NCBI RefSeq assembly: GCF_000255705.1 | Contig: NZ_JH636441.1 | Location: 727,934-765,980, forward strand | Origin: Zavarzinella formosa DSM 19928 | GTDB taxonomy: Bacteria; Planctomycetota; Planctomycetia; Gemmatales; Gemmataceae | Length of the DNA stretch: 38,047 nucleotides | Direction of reading: 5' to 3' | Part shown: positions 8,586 to 18,010 of the stretch, piece by piece | How positions within the stretch are numbered: position 1 is the stretch's first letter | How the letters are laid out: each line of letters opens with the position of its first letter | Program-made: the position numbers and the translations under genes | Notes under the pieces: generated by a model | Databases searched by the model: none | Told to the model about the DNA's origin: nothing | Seen by the model: only the letters and a program-made list of their open reading frames with translations

Positions 8586-11114
8586 TTAAAATCGAATGAT
8601 GGTTTCTGAGGGAGTTTGCAGACAGTTTTGTTCTTGGGCAAACTGATCGCGCAACATGCGGTCGAGAGCCGGACATTTCGGTCGCCGGGAGTGATCGAGC
8701 ATCAAGATTCCTTCCTTGACAATTCGCGTAGCCAGGTAATTCAACGCCTCCAGCGCCGGCTGAAGTCTCTCTGTGTCAATCCGTGCAAAACGAAACCGGG
8801 CAGGCCCGGACAAAGATGGAATTGCTCCGAGGTGAAACAGCGCCTGTGCATTGGCATGGCGGCAACCAGCCATCTTCATCTCCGCCATGTTTTTTTCGGG
8901 CTGGCGTTTCCGATCAAGGGCGCCGGGCTCCGGAAGAATGCCGGACGTGTCGCAGAGATGCAACATGGAATGCGGCGAGCAACAACCAATGAATCGGGAG
9001 GCTCCTCCGATGACGGGGCCAACTTCGATGAGATCGCCAGGAAGATGGTTTGTGCCAATGATGGAATCGCGGATTAACCGGAGCCGGTCCGGGCTAAAAT
9101 CCGCTTGTCCGGCCAGCGACTGAAGTTCTCGAGCTTCGTCGCGAGGACGAAGAGTGTCGGCAAAGAATGCGGCCGCCTCGTAGGCCCGCGGGATCCCGAC
9201 ATACCGCATTTGGGGGTCGGGACGATGAAAGAACCACGTTCGGCCTTCCAAAGCATAACAACGCATTCGTTCGCCGACAGGGGTGTTCGTCAGGCATGCC
9301 AAGACTTTAAAGGCTCGACCGGTGACTGCCAGCGCCAGTCTCAGCGGGTCTTCCTCTTCCGACAGGTGTTCAAAGTAATAATCCGAATGCTGGCAAATCC
9401 AGTGGGCGAGGACGATTTCCTTCCATGCCGACGGGCGATGGATCAAACATGCCTGCGAACCGAATCCGGGGGGGCAGGGCCGGCCGGCCGGCCGGACTGT
9501 TTCCGGGAGACTTCCCTGCTCCCCGGCCGGGGATGCCCAAACGGAAATCCTCTGGCGCTCGGACAGGGCGAACAGTCCGGTCGGATCGGTGGCGACATGC
9601 AGTTCGGGATCAAGCCAGAGACAGGTCTCGAAGCGAGAACGGGCGAGGGCGTACCATTTGTGTTCCCCTCCCGGAAGTTTGTTGGAAAAAGGCGCTCGCC
9701 GGTCTTGAAACGTCCGGCCCGCGGCCTCCAGACTCAGGAGCGTCACCCCAAGTTCCATGACCCGGCTGGAATTGATCGTGTCGATTCCGCCGTGAAACCA
9801 ACACTCCACCGGCAATTCGCACCCTGATTCTCTCAGCAATCGGAGCATCACGATCACGCGGGGCCAGTTTGATTGGTCACCGCAGGTGACAATTCCCCGG
9901 CCGGCCCCGCCGGGATAGCCAATTTCCCTGTCAGGCAACGATCGCAAAGCCGACGAATGCTGTTCAATCACCGAGGGACGACGCGCCCAGTCGGAAGGTT
10001 CGGATCGAAACGGGGCGGGCAATGGATCCTCATGCCCCAGGAGAGTCGCCTGGCTTGCCACGCTCACGCCGGGTCTTTTTAAGAGCACTTCGTCCAAGAC
10101 CGGAGGCCAGAATTCCGAAGAGGTTCCGTACCAGGCGTCGGGGCGCAAGAAATGGGTGTCGGGAGGATTGCCTTCCTCCACGATCACCGGCAGTTTCAGT
10201 CCTTCGGCGATCGCCCGGGGACAACTCTGGTTCCCGATAAACAAATCGGCCCCGGCAATCACGCAAGCCAGTTCCAGCAAATCATTCGTCGGTTGGTAAG
10301 GAATCGGGCCGAAATTATGGGTGAAATCCGCGTGTTCCCTCGCGGTGCCGACGAAAACGGCCTGTCCCCGGACAGCCTCGACGATTTTCCCCCAGGGAAA
10401 CGACCTGCCATGATAACGGGCGCTTCTTGCCACAATCACCGGAGCAACCGAATTCTTCCGCGGGACGGTCAGCCAGGGGTTTGACCGGTTGCCGAACGGA
10501 ATGTCGAGCCAATGATGATAATGATCACTGATTTGCCCTTTGGAATGATGGAATTTTCTCAGGGCGGCGTTTAGTGTCACCCCGCATGGCCGGGGAGTGA
10601 ATTCTGACGACGCAATATAAGGCTGGGCGGATATCAAGGGGATGATTCCGGCGGCGTGTTCGTAAGTCATCGGCGCCCGGGTGCCAAAATCGTGGTAAAG
10701 GTGATACTCGGCTTTTCGGCCGCTCTCGCGGCATAAATCATAAACGGCGGACAATGAGTAGATAATATCGCCGTAATCACCGTGGTGTGACCAGATGAAG
10801 CCCGTGTCTGAGTATGCGCGGCGAACTGGCGCGGGCAACGTCCGTGCTTTTGCCGGATAATCCGACAATGAGCGAAAATCCCGCCTTGAAGCGGAGCATG
10901 AGAGCCTGGCTTCTTCGCCCTCGACAATCGCGAGGTGGCCGGCGTCATGCGTCAAATTGACACGGTCGCTTGGAGTCCCGCCCGACAGTTCACCCGCATC
11001 TGCGCTGAAATTGCTCAAATACCCGCGAGACGCCAGATGATGAGATGTCAAGGACGACGGTTCTTTGCAATTATTCCTGGCCAGCGAGGCCAATTCTTCA
11101 GGGCTGAGCTTCAT
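8586..11114 (-). CDS. Three-module protein: GT9-like, GT71-like glycosyltransferase and TylF-like methyltransferase
   Basis: Predicted cytoplasmic enzyme of 842 residues. Residues about 100-330 resemble a GT9 (heptosyltransferase-like) GT-B domain, including IAGADLFIGNQSCPRAIAEG at the donor-binding end. Residues 405-650 look like a GT-A mannosyltransferase of the GT71 type: GIVTCGDQSNWPRVIVML, then KWYALARSRFETCLWLDPEL, where the LDPEL stretch stands where a DxD motif would be. Residues 680-842 match the TylF/macrocin O-methyltransferase layout, with GDLIEVGPVIGGASRFIG for SAM binding, FRFARID, and a metal-type GILMLDH. I chose ATG 11114 because AAGGTG lies 5 bases upstream; an in-frame TTG 30 bases further out is an alternative. 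It follows the next large transferase gene on the same strand after about 180 bases, suggesting one transcript. Acceptor and sugar are unknown. Confidence 0.8.
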   Translation of the reverse strand: MKLSPEELASLARNNCKEPSSLTSHHLASRGYLSNFSADAGELSGGTPSDRVNLTHDAGHLAIVEGEEARLSCSASRRDFRSLSDYPAKARTLPAPVRRAYSDTGFIWSHHGDYGDIIYSLSAVYDLCRESGRKAEYHLYHDFGTRAPMTYEHAAGIIPLISAQPYIASSEFTPRPCGVTLNAALRKFHHSKGQISDHYHHWLDIPFGNRSNPWLTVPRKNSVAPVIVARSARYHGRSFPWGKIVEAVRGQAVFVGTAREHADFTHNFGPIPYQPTNDLLELACVIAGADLFIGNQSCPRAIAEGLKLPVIVEEGNPPDTHFLRPDAWYGTSSEFWPPVLDEVLLKRPGVSVASQATLLGHEDPLPAPFRSEPSDWARRPSVIEQHSSALRSLPDREIGYPGGAGRGIVTCGDQSNWPRVIVMLRLLRESGCELPVECWFHGGIDTINSSRVMELGVTLLSLEAAGRTFQDRRAPFSNKLPGGEHKWYALARSRFETCLWLDPELHVATDPTGLFALSERQRISVWASPAGEQGSLPETVRPAGRPCPPGFGSQACLIHRPSAWKEIVLAHWICQHSDYYFEHLSEEEDPLRLALAVTGRAFKVLACLTNTPVGERMRCYALEGRTWFFHRPDPQMRYVGIPRAYEAAAFFADTLRPRDEARELQSLAGQADFSPDRLRLIRDSIIGTNHLPGDLIEVGPVIGGASRFIGCCSPHSMLHLCDTSGILPEPGALDRKRQPEKNMAEMKMAGCRHANAQALFHLGAIPSLSGPARFRFARIDTERLQPALEALNYLATRIVKEGILMLDHSRRPKCPALDRMLRDQFAQEQNCLQTPSETIIRF

Positions 11115-11291
11115 GGATTCACCTTGGATCGTATGCTCAAACAACTAGCTGTTTCTGACGGCCGCCTCACCGTTTCCGGTTTCTCAAGGGAGAGGAACGA
11201 ACGGGATTTTCCAGTGAAACCGAAATCATTCTCAGATGACCGGCAATGCGTGTTCCCTTGTCGGCGGGAAAATAGTCGCCGTTGATTGATT

Positions 11292-14200
11292 TCAAGAACG
11301 AGAGCCTGCCAGACTTCTTTCATGCTCCGCGGCCGCAACGTCTCCGATGTCTTCCAGCGTCCGGGCCAGATTCAGGCGGGTTTCGGCGGCCTGCGGTCGC
11401 AAGTCCAGTGATGTTCGAAACGAGGCAATTGCTTCAGTCATTTTTCCCGATCTTAGCTGGACGATCCCAAGATTATGCCAAGCCGCCGCGTCGCCGGGAT
11501 CCAGACGGACCAATTTTGTCAAGACATCCTCCGTCTGTTCATCGTCGCCCGCCTCGAAGCAGGCTCGCCCGAGTTTTCTCAACGGCTCGGGATCATCGGG
11601 CATTTGGCACGATGCCTGTTCCCATTTGGACCGGGCCCGCCCTTGATCGCCCCCGATCCATGAGACAAGACCCTCCAAAAGAGAAACATCCCCGTCGAGG
11701 CCGTTGATTGTTTTCATTTGTGCCAAAGTCTCCGTCAATGCCGCATGATTCTGCTGGGCGGCCAGCGATTCTCCAAGACCTCGCCATCCGGCGGAATATT
11801 CGGGGACCTCGCCGATGATCTGTCGCCATTCGCTTTCCGCGCGGGCATGCTCGCCCCGCTCCGCCCATGCCAACGCCAGGTTCTGACGGGCTTTGAAACC
11901 CGAAATTCCGCGGTCAACACTCGTGAAATAACGGTCTCGCGGCCGGTTTAGCACACGCTCGTATGCCGCCGCGGCTTCGGCCAGGTTTCCGGTGGCGTGC
12001 AGCAAAACACCATGCCGGAACTCCAATTCCAAATCGTCCGGAAACAATCGCAATCCGCGTTCGCAGGTTTCCAAAGCCGCGTCGGTTTTGCCCGCCCGAT
12101 GCTCGCAGTGGGCCAGCAGGGAGTGCGCTTTTCGCAAATGCGACTCCCCGGGGCCGGCCCGGCCGATGCTCCGAGTCAGATGTTCAATGGCTTTGGCATG
12201 TTCGCCGATATCGGCGTACGTCATTCCCAGGTTGAAAAGGGTGAACGGATGATCCGGTCGTTCGGCCTGTTCCAAGTGCAACAATCGCAAGTCACGTTCG
12301 ATCTTGCGTTTTTGGCCCGACGGGCTGTGATCATATCCGGAGTGAACGACAAAAAGGCTCGTCCAGGCGACTTCCCCGCCCGCCCGGCGAATCGCAGGGA
12401 GGATTTGTTCGTGAATCCGACCCTCAAACCGCAACTCGGGACGGTTTCGGAAAAGTTTGACATGGTCCACGACGGTCATGTTTTCTTCGCCCTTTTTCCC
12501 GGGGCCCGGGCAGTGAACCTGAACCACGAATCCCAACATGTCCTCCGCATGGTCCGAACAAGCCAGCGCTCGCAATTCTCTTCCGTTCTGGTCGTCGATG
12601 GTGTCGTCCGAGTCCATCCAAAACACCCATCGGCCGCGCGCATGCCGGACCGACTCGTTCCTGGCCGCCGAAAAATCATCGCACCAGGGAAAGTGAAACA
12701 CCCTCGCGCCCAGCGAGGCCGCCATGGCGGGGGTGTCATCTTGGGAGCCGGTGTCCACGACAACCATCTCGTCAACCCAAGGACGAATGCTCTCAAGGCA
12801 GGGGCCGATCGTCGAGCGATTGTCGCGGACAATCAGGCAAACCGACAAGATGATCGCCTGCTCAAGCAGCAGCCCCCCTGACGGGCCGGCCCGAAGGGCC
12901 AGCCCGGTTTCCGATCCCAAGACGGGACGCGGGGAGGATGTTGTCCGCGAGGACGGTTCCTCCCATTTGGAAAGGAATTTCCGCTGATTCTGGCGCATCA
13001 AGGCCCCGAGGTCAATTCCGCCGCCCGCAAAAGTCCGGCTGCCAAAATGATGGACGAAGGCGTCCCTTGCGATGACGGCGCGAAAGCCGGCGCGCCGGGC
13101 GCGCAGGCAGAAATCGTCGTCCTCATAACACCCCAGGCCGAACTGTTCGTCGAGCAAGCCAATTCGGTCGATGACTTCCCGCCGCGTCAGCAGGCAAAAA
13201 CCGACCAGTCGATCGGTGTCAGCCAGCCGGCCGGCGTTGGAATGGCCCCATTCCCAGGCAAAGCCGTCAATTCCGGCCAAATCATCGTAAGTGACGTTGA
13301 TCTGCTGCTCGCCGCTCACATTATTCGAGCACGGACCGACCAGTCCCACTTTCACGTCGCTGTTCAGCGCCGACAGAAGCCGTCTCAGCCAGCCCGTTGG
13401 CAGGATGGTGTCATTGTTCAGCAGCAGAATCTGGCGCCCGGCCGCGGCAATCATTCCTTGATTGACGGCCGCGGCAAAACCGCGGTTGGTCGGGTTGGTG
13501 ATGACCCGGATTCGGCCGTCGGAGGCGGCGAGCGAGCGCAGATAGCCCGACGTTCCGTCCGAGGAACCATTGTCGACAACAATCACCTCAAAGGGCTCGT
13601 CGGTGACGAGACGCAGACTGTCCAGGCAAAGCCGTGTGTAATTCAACTCGTTGTGCACGGGAATGACAACCGATGTCAGACCCCAGTCAATTGATCGGGC
13701 GGGACGGGCCACCGCCAGCCATTGATATGTGTAAAACTCCTCGGCTTCGGCCGCTGACAACGGACCTATTTGCAGGCCGCGAACACGAACCTGGCCGGGC
13801 CGTCCGTCGGCCACCCATTCCGCATGACCGGGGCCGGGAAGGGGGGCGACCAGGCCGGTCTCAAAACCCGCCCGAAACAGCAGTTTTTCAACCTCCCGGC
13901 GGGTGAAGAACCGCAAATGAGTCCGGTCCAGCAATCCGGCGGATTCATATGTCCAGTCGCCCGCGAGCAATGATCGGACAACGGAGTGATGACGGACATT
14001 GGGAATGCTGGCAATCAGCCGGCCGTCCGGCTTCAGCCATGTTTGAACTCTCCGCAGGAAGGCGAGAGGATCCCGCAAATGTTCAAGCACATCCCCGCAA
14101 ACAACGGCGTCAAATGATTGCCCGGCAAACGACAGGGAAGGGGATTCGACGTCGCCTTCCCAAACTTCATCCAAACGCGATCTGGCTGCTTTCGCCGCGG

Positions 14201-15239
14201 AGGGATCGAACTCAAGCCCGGTAACCCGGGCTTGTTGTCGTTGTTTTAATTGTTCGCCAAGGCGGCCCGCCCCGCATCCGACATCCAAAATGCTTTTGGC
14301 TTCGCCCGGTATTTGGGCCAGCAACTCCGGCCGGTCGAACTCAAAATAGCCCGGATCGTACGAGGAGGATGAGCGGGCCGTCGGGGAGGCGGTCGGATTG
14401 ATGCTCGGAAGATTTTGGACGGCGTTCAAGATTTTTTCCATTCGCTTCCGGTAAGTGTGGAATTCGAGAACGATTTGGCGGCCGGCATCCTCAATGCGTG
14501 AACGAACCGCCGGGCGGGACAGATAATACGCGAGTTTGTCAAGCAATTCATCCCGATCGCCATAGGTTGCCAAATGGAACCCGTCGCGAAACAACTCCGA
14601 CTGTCCCGATTCGGGCAAATCATTTGTGACCAGCAAGGAGCCGCATGCCAGGCCCTCGAACACCCTCATGTTCACATCGTTGCGAATGCTTCGGTTAAAA
14701 ACGGTGCGGGCCTCGGAATACGCCCGGGCCATCGCGTCGAAATAAGCCTGGCCGATGAAGTGGGACGGGAATTGTTTCGCCAGGATCGCGAGCAATTCCG
14801 CCCTGGGTCCGGGAAAAACATGGCCGACGAACGCGAAGTCCCATCGTTTGGTCAACTCATGCCGGATGTGAATGTCGGGATCGCAGGCCAGCGGCAGCCA
14901 CTCGGCGGCGACTCCGGACGCCCGCATCGCCTCGGCCCCGGGTTTTTGGGCGGCAAACGTCAGATCCGCCTTCTTTGCCTGGCGGAGACACCGCTCGAAG
15001 TCAAGATGCGTGTCAATCGCCCACCACGCCAGAGGACGCAAGCGGTCCGGCGCCTCAAACTCCAGACCGTCGTCAATTCGAACGAACAAATCAAAGTCTT
15101 GCGGAGTTACCCTGTCCAGCTTCCCGGGATGGAGGTGAACCGCCTCCGCCAGATGCTGAAACGCGGACAGGCAATAACCTCCGGTCGTTTCGGGACGGGC
15201 TTGGTTGTCGAAGATCACCCCCACGCGTCGAATGGTCAT
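11292..15239 (-). CDS. Four-module glycosyltransferase: CgeB-like, methyltransferase, GT2, GT2 plus TPR
   Basis: About 1,315 residues. Order: CgeB/DUF3880-type GT-B domain at 1-275 (DLFVRIDDG, FAFVGHV, NMRVFEGLACGSLLVTNDLP); class I SAM methyltransferase at 293-470 (SILDVGCGAGRLGEQL, VVCGDVLEHLRDP); GT2 domain at 520-755 (TSVVIPVHNE, VIVVDNGSSDGT, LLLNNDT, ending YEDDDFCLRARRAG); second GT2 domain at 796-1000 (LSVCLIVRDN, VVDTGSQDDT, FWMDSDDT), then TPR repeats to the end. The last combination is a known pattern of GT2-TPR proteins. ATG 15239 is used; TTG 15245 has AGAGGG at shorter spacing and cannot be excluded. It lies 137 bases after the AAA+ gene on the same strand. All motifs look intact. 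It probably extends and methylates a glycan chain; the substrate is unknown. Confidence 0.88.
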   Translation of the reverse strand: MTIRRVGVIFDNQARPETTGGYCLSAFQHLAEAVHLHPGKLDRVTPQDFDLFVRIDDGLEFEAPDRLRPLAWWAIDTHLDFERCLRQAKKADLTFAAQKPGAEAMRASGVAAEWLPLACDPDIHIRHELTKRWDFAFVGHVFPGPRAELLAILAKQFPSHFIGQAYFDAMARAYSEARTVFNRSIRNDVNMRVFEGLACGSLLVTNDLPESGQSELFRDGFHLATYGDRDELLDKLAYYLSRPAVRSRIEDAGRQIVLEFHTYRKRMEKILNAVQNLPSINPTASPTARSSSSYDPGYFEFDRPELLAQIPGEAKSILDVGCGAGRLGEQLKQRQQARVTGLEFDPSAAKAARSRLDEVWEGDVESPSLSFAGQSFDAVVCGDVLEHLRDPLAFLRRVQTWLKPDGRLIASIPNVRHHSVVRSLLAGDWTYESAGLLDRTHLRFFTRREVEKLLFRAGFETGLVAPLPGPGHAEWVADGRPGQVRVRGLQIGPLSAAEAEEFYTYQWLAVARPARSIDWGLTSVVIPVHNELNYTRLCLDSLRLVTDEPFEVIVVDNGSSDGTSGYLRSLAASDGRIRVITNPTNRGFAAAVNQGMIAAAGRQILLLNNDTILPTGWLRRLLSALNSDVKVGLVGPCSNNVSGEQQINVTYDDLAGIDGFAWEWGHSNAGRLADTDRLVGFCLLTRREVIDRIGLLDEQFGLGCYEDDDFCLRARRAGFRAVIARDAFVHHFGSRTFAGGGIDLGALMRQNQRKFLSKWEEPSSRTTSSPRPVLGSETGLALRAGPSGGLLLEQAIILSVCLIVRDNRSTIGPCLESIRPWVDEMVVVDTGSQDDTPAMAASLGARVFHFPWCDDFSAARNESVRHARGRWVFWMDSDDTIDDQNGRELRALACSDHAEDMLGFVVQVHCPGPGKKGEENMTVVDHVKLFRNRPELRFEGRIHEQILPAIRRAGGEVAWTSLFVVHSGYDHSPSGQKRKIERDLRLLHLEQAERPDHPFTLFNLGMTYADIGEHAKAIEHLTRSIGRAGPGESHLRKAHSLLAHCEHRAGKTDAALETCERGLRLFPDDLELEFRHGVLLHATGNLAEAAAAYERVLNRPRDRYFTSVDRGISGFKARQNLALAWAERGEHARAESEWRQIIGEVPEYSAGWRGLGESLAAQQNHAALTETLAQMKTINGLDGDVSLLEGLVSWIGGDQGRARSKWEQASCQMPDDPEPLRKLGRACFEAGDDEQTEDVLTKLVRLDPGDAAAWHNLGIVQLRSGKMTEAIASFRTSLDLRPQAAETRLNLARTLEDIGDVAAAEHERSLAGSRS

Positions 15240-15376
15240 TTTCAAGCAACCCTCTGGATAAGGCGGGTTTCCAATCTTTCCGTGAAGTCCTCGTTCGCAT
15301 GATCTGGCCGCCGGCCGGCTGGCGGCTTGCCGGTTTTCTCATGATCCGGACCGGGGGATGGATGAATCATGATCTC

Positions 15377-17749
15377 CTATTGAAAGGAAATTTGCACCGC
15401 CGGCATGGAATAAGGCTTGTCGTCGGAGGGATCCTCCGGGGCGGAAAACGTCAACACCACGCGGGAGGCTTGTCGATAGGAGGCCGGCTCCTGGCTGACG
15501 GCGCGTTGCAACGGCGACTCAACCCACTCCGCCGTCAGTTTGTGAACCACGCGGCCGCCTTCCCGGCCGCCCGATTGCCGGTCGAGACGGTGGGCGGCCC
15601 TGCCAACGTAATGCCCGAGGGCCTCGGGCCACGTCAATTCCTTGCGCCGTTCCTCCCGCCAGTTCCGCGATATCTCCCTAAGCCGCTTGTCCGCGATGGC
15701 GCGCATCGCATCCCCGTCGAGCGGTTTGAACACGATGATTCGCTTGATCCGGGCCAGAAACTCCGGAGTGAACACGGGCCGGTCGGACTTCCCATGCCGG
15801 ATTTGTGACAAGGCTTCCTTCATGCGACTCGTGATCTCGTCGACTGATTTTCCCTCCCGGGCCATCTCTGAAATCATTCGCTGGCCGACGTTGGTGGTCA
15901 GAATGAAAATCGCCTTGGTTCCAAATGCCTTCACCCCCCGCTGATCCGTGACCCATCCCTCGTCAAACAAGTTCAGAAAGGGTTGAAGAACGTCCGGGTG
16001 GGCCTTGTCGGCCTCGTCCAAAAGAACCACGCCGTAGGGGTCGGCGTTCAGTTCGTTCACCAACCGTCCGCCCCGGTCGTTGCCCACGTATCCCGGGGGG
16101 ACGCCGATGATGGTCGCCACGCTGTGCGGTTCGACGCAATTCCCCAAGGTGTATGTCTTCAGCCGCTTTGACGCCGAATAAAACCGGGCCAGCGCCTTGG
16201 CCATCTCCGTTTTTCCGGTTCCCGTCTGTCCCAGGAAAAGCATCACGGAGGCGGGTTTGGTGGCGTTCGTCATCCCGGCCTTGATCAGGCCCAATTCGGC
16301 GGCGACTTCGCGGATGGCATGGTCCTGGCCGAAAATCACGTCACGCAACCCCTGCTCATAGTCCGTCTGCCCGGCGACGCCACAAAGAGTTTCAGCCGGA
16401 ACCCCGCTGAGTTCCGAGACGATTCTGACAATGTGGTCGGCCGTCAGGACCGGGCCGGGCCGGGCCAGCTGGCGGCGATCATAGTCGATCCGTTCACAGG
16501 CTTGGGTCAGGACACGGACGGCCTTGGCGGGGAACTGGTCGTTCAAGACATAACCGGCGGACAACACGACGGCTTGCCGAATGGCATCGGGATCGATCCC
16601 GATGCCATAACGTGTCTCAAGCCCCCGGGCGAACTGGGCGGTCAGTCTCAGGGCCGTGTCCTGATCCGGTTCCGGGACATCGACCCGGGTGAACAACTCG
16701 CCAAACTCGGGATCGTCGGCGACAACCTCCTCATATTCCTGCGGCGTCAGGAGGCCGATGATCCGGCATTGGCAATCAGACAGGGCTTCCAACATCGCCG
16801 GCTTGTTCGATCCCCGGTCGCCTCGGAGCAACCTTGCAAACCCGTCGAGACACACCACCAAATCCTCACGGCCGGCGATGTGCGCCAACAGGGCGGCCAG
16901 TCGCGGCCGGGTTTCATCCGGCGGAATGTGGCGGCCGTCTGCCATCAAAAAATGACAGGCTGACAGGAACGGAATATGTCCGCCAGCCGCGAGACGGGCG
17001 AATTCGGCGACCACCGCGGCCTTCCCGACGCCCCGCTCGCCCGTCAATAACACATGCGGGTCTTGCCGGCGGTGCATCCCGCGAGCCATGTTTTCAAATA
17101 TTTCCTGATACATCAATTCGTTCTTGAACGTGAGCGTCTTGTCGCCGACGGATTGCCGGGCTCTCCATGTCAGGTCTTCCGACGGGGCGATTGCTCGCGG
17201 GAGCAGGATGGGTTCGCCTGGCATTTCAGGGCAGTCGGCGGTCGGGGTTGTTGGTTTTTCCAACTCCGGGGCCGAGGCCGCTGTCATGGCCAGTCCCACC
17301 GCCTCACGAAACAGTCCCGCCGCCTTCCCGATGTCTAGGTTTGCCAGGGATTCCCGGCCGGAGGGCTCCATGTGAACCAGGACAAAATGAAGCAGCAGTT
17401 CCGGCGCGACCGGGTTGAGAAGTCCCCCGCTGCCGCGAAGGACGGCGGCGAACTCGTCGAGCGCCCGCAGGGCTTCCGGGGAAAAGTGTTGTCGCGACTT
17501 TTTCGTGATCGGATCCGCCGGCAATTCTGTGATTGGAAACCCCTCGATCATCTCCTCCAGGCTTCCACTTTGAACGGCGCCCCGCATGACCGACTTGATT
17601 CTCGTGTCATTCAATCGCAGGGCCGACATGAGAAAGTCCGACGGGTTAATGACGCCGCCTCCGGGGGCGACTCCGAGCAAGATCGCGCGGGCACGCGGGT
17701 CTGTGACAAGTTGGGGGACGAAGAATCCATTCTGAAACGGCATGGGCAT
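15377..17749 (-). CDS. ClpA/ClpB-like double AAA+ ATPase with degenerate first ring
   Basis: 790 residues from ATG 17749. An N-terminal helical region (about 20-150) may be a Clp N-domain. The first AAA+ module has a Walker A, GERGVGKA, at about 237, but its Walker B reads LVVCLDGF, so the catalytic Glu is missing, and the pore-loop aromatic is not evident. The second module is complete: GQTGTGKT (about 507), pore loop GYVG (about 553), VVLLDEAD (about 574), sensor TTN (about 618). No long coiled-coil middle domain separates the rings, unlike ClpB, and I see no IGF/IGL loop for ClpP. The C-terminus after about 710 is unlike standard Clp. A TTG 36 codons upstream extends the frame, but a predicted promoter lies inside that extension. 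It leads a same-strand run into two glycosyltransferase fusions and the YD gene. It is likely a specialised unfoldase or remodelling ATPase. Confidence 0.85.
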   Translation of the reverse strand: MPMPFQNGFFVPQLVTDPRARAILLGVAPGGGVINPSDFLMSALRLNDTRIKSVMRGAVQSGSLEEMIEGFPITELPADPITKKSRQHFSPEALRALDEFAAVLRGSGGLLNPVAPELLLHFVLVHMEPSGRESLANLDIGKAAGLFREAVGLAMTAASAPELEKPTTPTADCPEMPGEPILLPRAIAPSEDLTWRARQSVGDKTLTFKNELMYQEIFENMARGMHRRQDPHVLLTGERGVGKAAVVAEFARLAAGGHIPFLSACHFLMADGRHIPPDETRPRLAALLAHIAGREDLVVCLDGFARLLRGDRGSNKPAMLEALSDCQCRIIGLLTPQEYEEVVADDPEFGELFTRVDVPEPDQDTALRLTAQFARGLETRYGIGIDPDAIRQAVVLSAGYVLNDQFPAKAVRVLTQACERIDYDRRQLARPGPVLTADHIVRIVSELSGVPAETLCGVAGQTDYEQGLRDVIFGQDHAIREVAAELGLIKAGMTNATKPASVMLFLGQTGTGKTEMAKALARFYSASKRLKTYTLGNCVEPHSVATIIGVPPGYVGNDRGGRLVNELNADPYGVVLLDEADKAHPDVLQPFLNLFDEGWVTDQRGVKAFGTKAIFILTTNVGQRMISEMAREGKSVDEITSRMKEALSQIRHGKSDRPVFTPEFLARIKRIIVFKPLDGDAMRAIADKRLREISRNWREERRKELTWPEALGHYVGRAAHRLDRQSGGREGGRVVHKLTAEWVESPLQRAVSQEPASYRQASRVVLTFSAPEDPSDDKPYSMPAVQISFQ

Positions 17750-17792
17750 TCGCGGGGAAGGAGTCTCGAAGGATCGATTTGTGGCGAATTTC

Positions 17793-17821
17793 ACTATAAT
17801 TCCAGCGCAACGCACACGCAA
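17793..17821 (-). promoter_or_regulatory. Predicted sigma70-type promoter for the AAA+ gene
   Basis: On the minus strand, TTGCGT (17821-17816) and TATAGT (17798-17793) are separated by exactly 17 bases. This puts a start of transcription near 17786, about 37 bases before the ATG at 17749. It would make the upstream TTG at 17857 unusable. It is the only strong match I noticed in this divergent region. Confidence 0.55.
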
Positions 17822-18010
17822 GCAATCTCTTGCAATCCGCCCCTTTTTTACGGACAATATGATGAGAGTTTCCCGTCAATGAAGGCAACGTCAACCGCTC
17901 CTCCGTTCAACGAGATGCCCCGCCTGAAAAGTTGATATCTGCAAAGTCGAAGTCCAATATCCTTTTCATCACGAACGAAGATTCAAGATTCTTCGCCAAA
18001 AAGAGCGATT

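Noticed and set aside
11282-15808. Long plus-strand frames opposite the glycosyltransferase and AAA+ genes
   Set aside because: The minus strand encodes complete domain-rich proteins there; the plus-strand frames lack motifs.
15377-17749. Type VI secretion ClpV with an Rhs effector
   Set aside because: No sheath, baseplate, VgrG, PAAR or membrane-complex gene is visible, and the YD C-terminus is outside the window.
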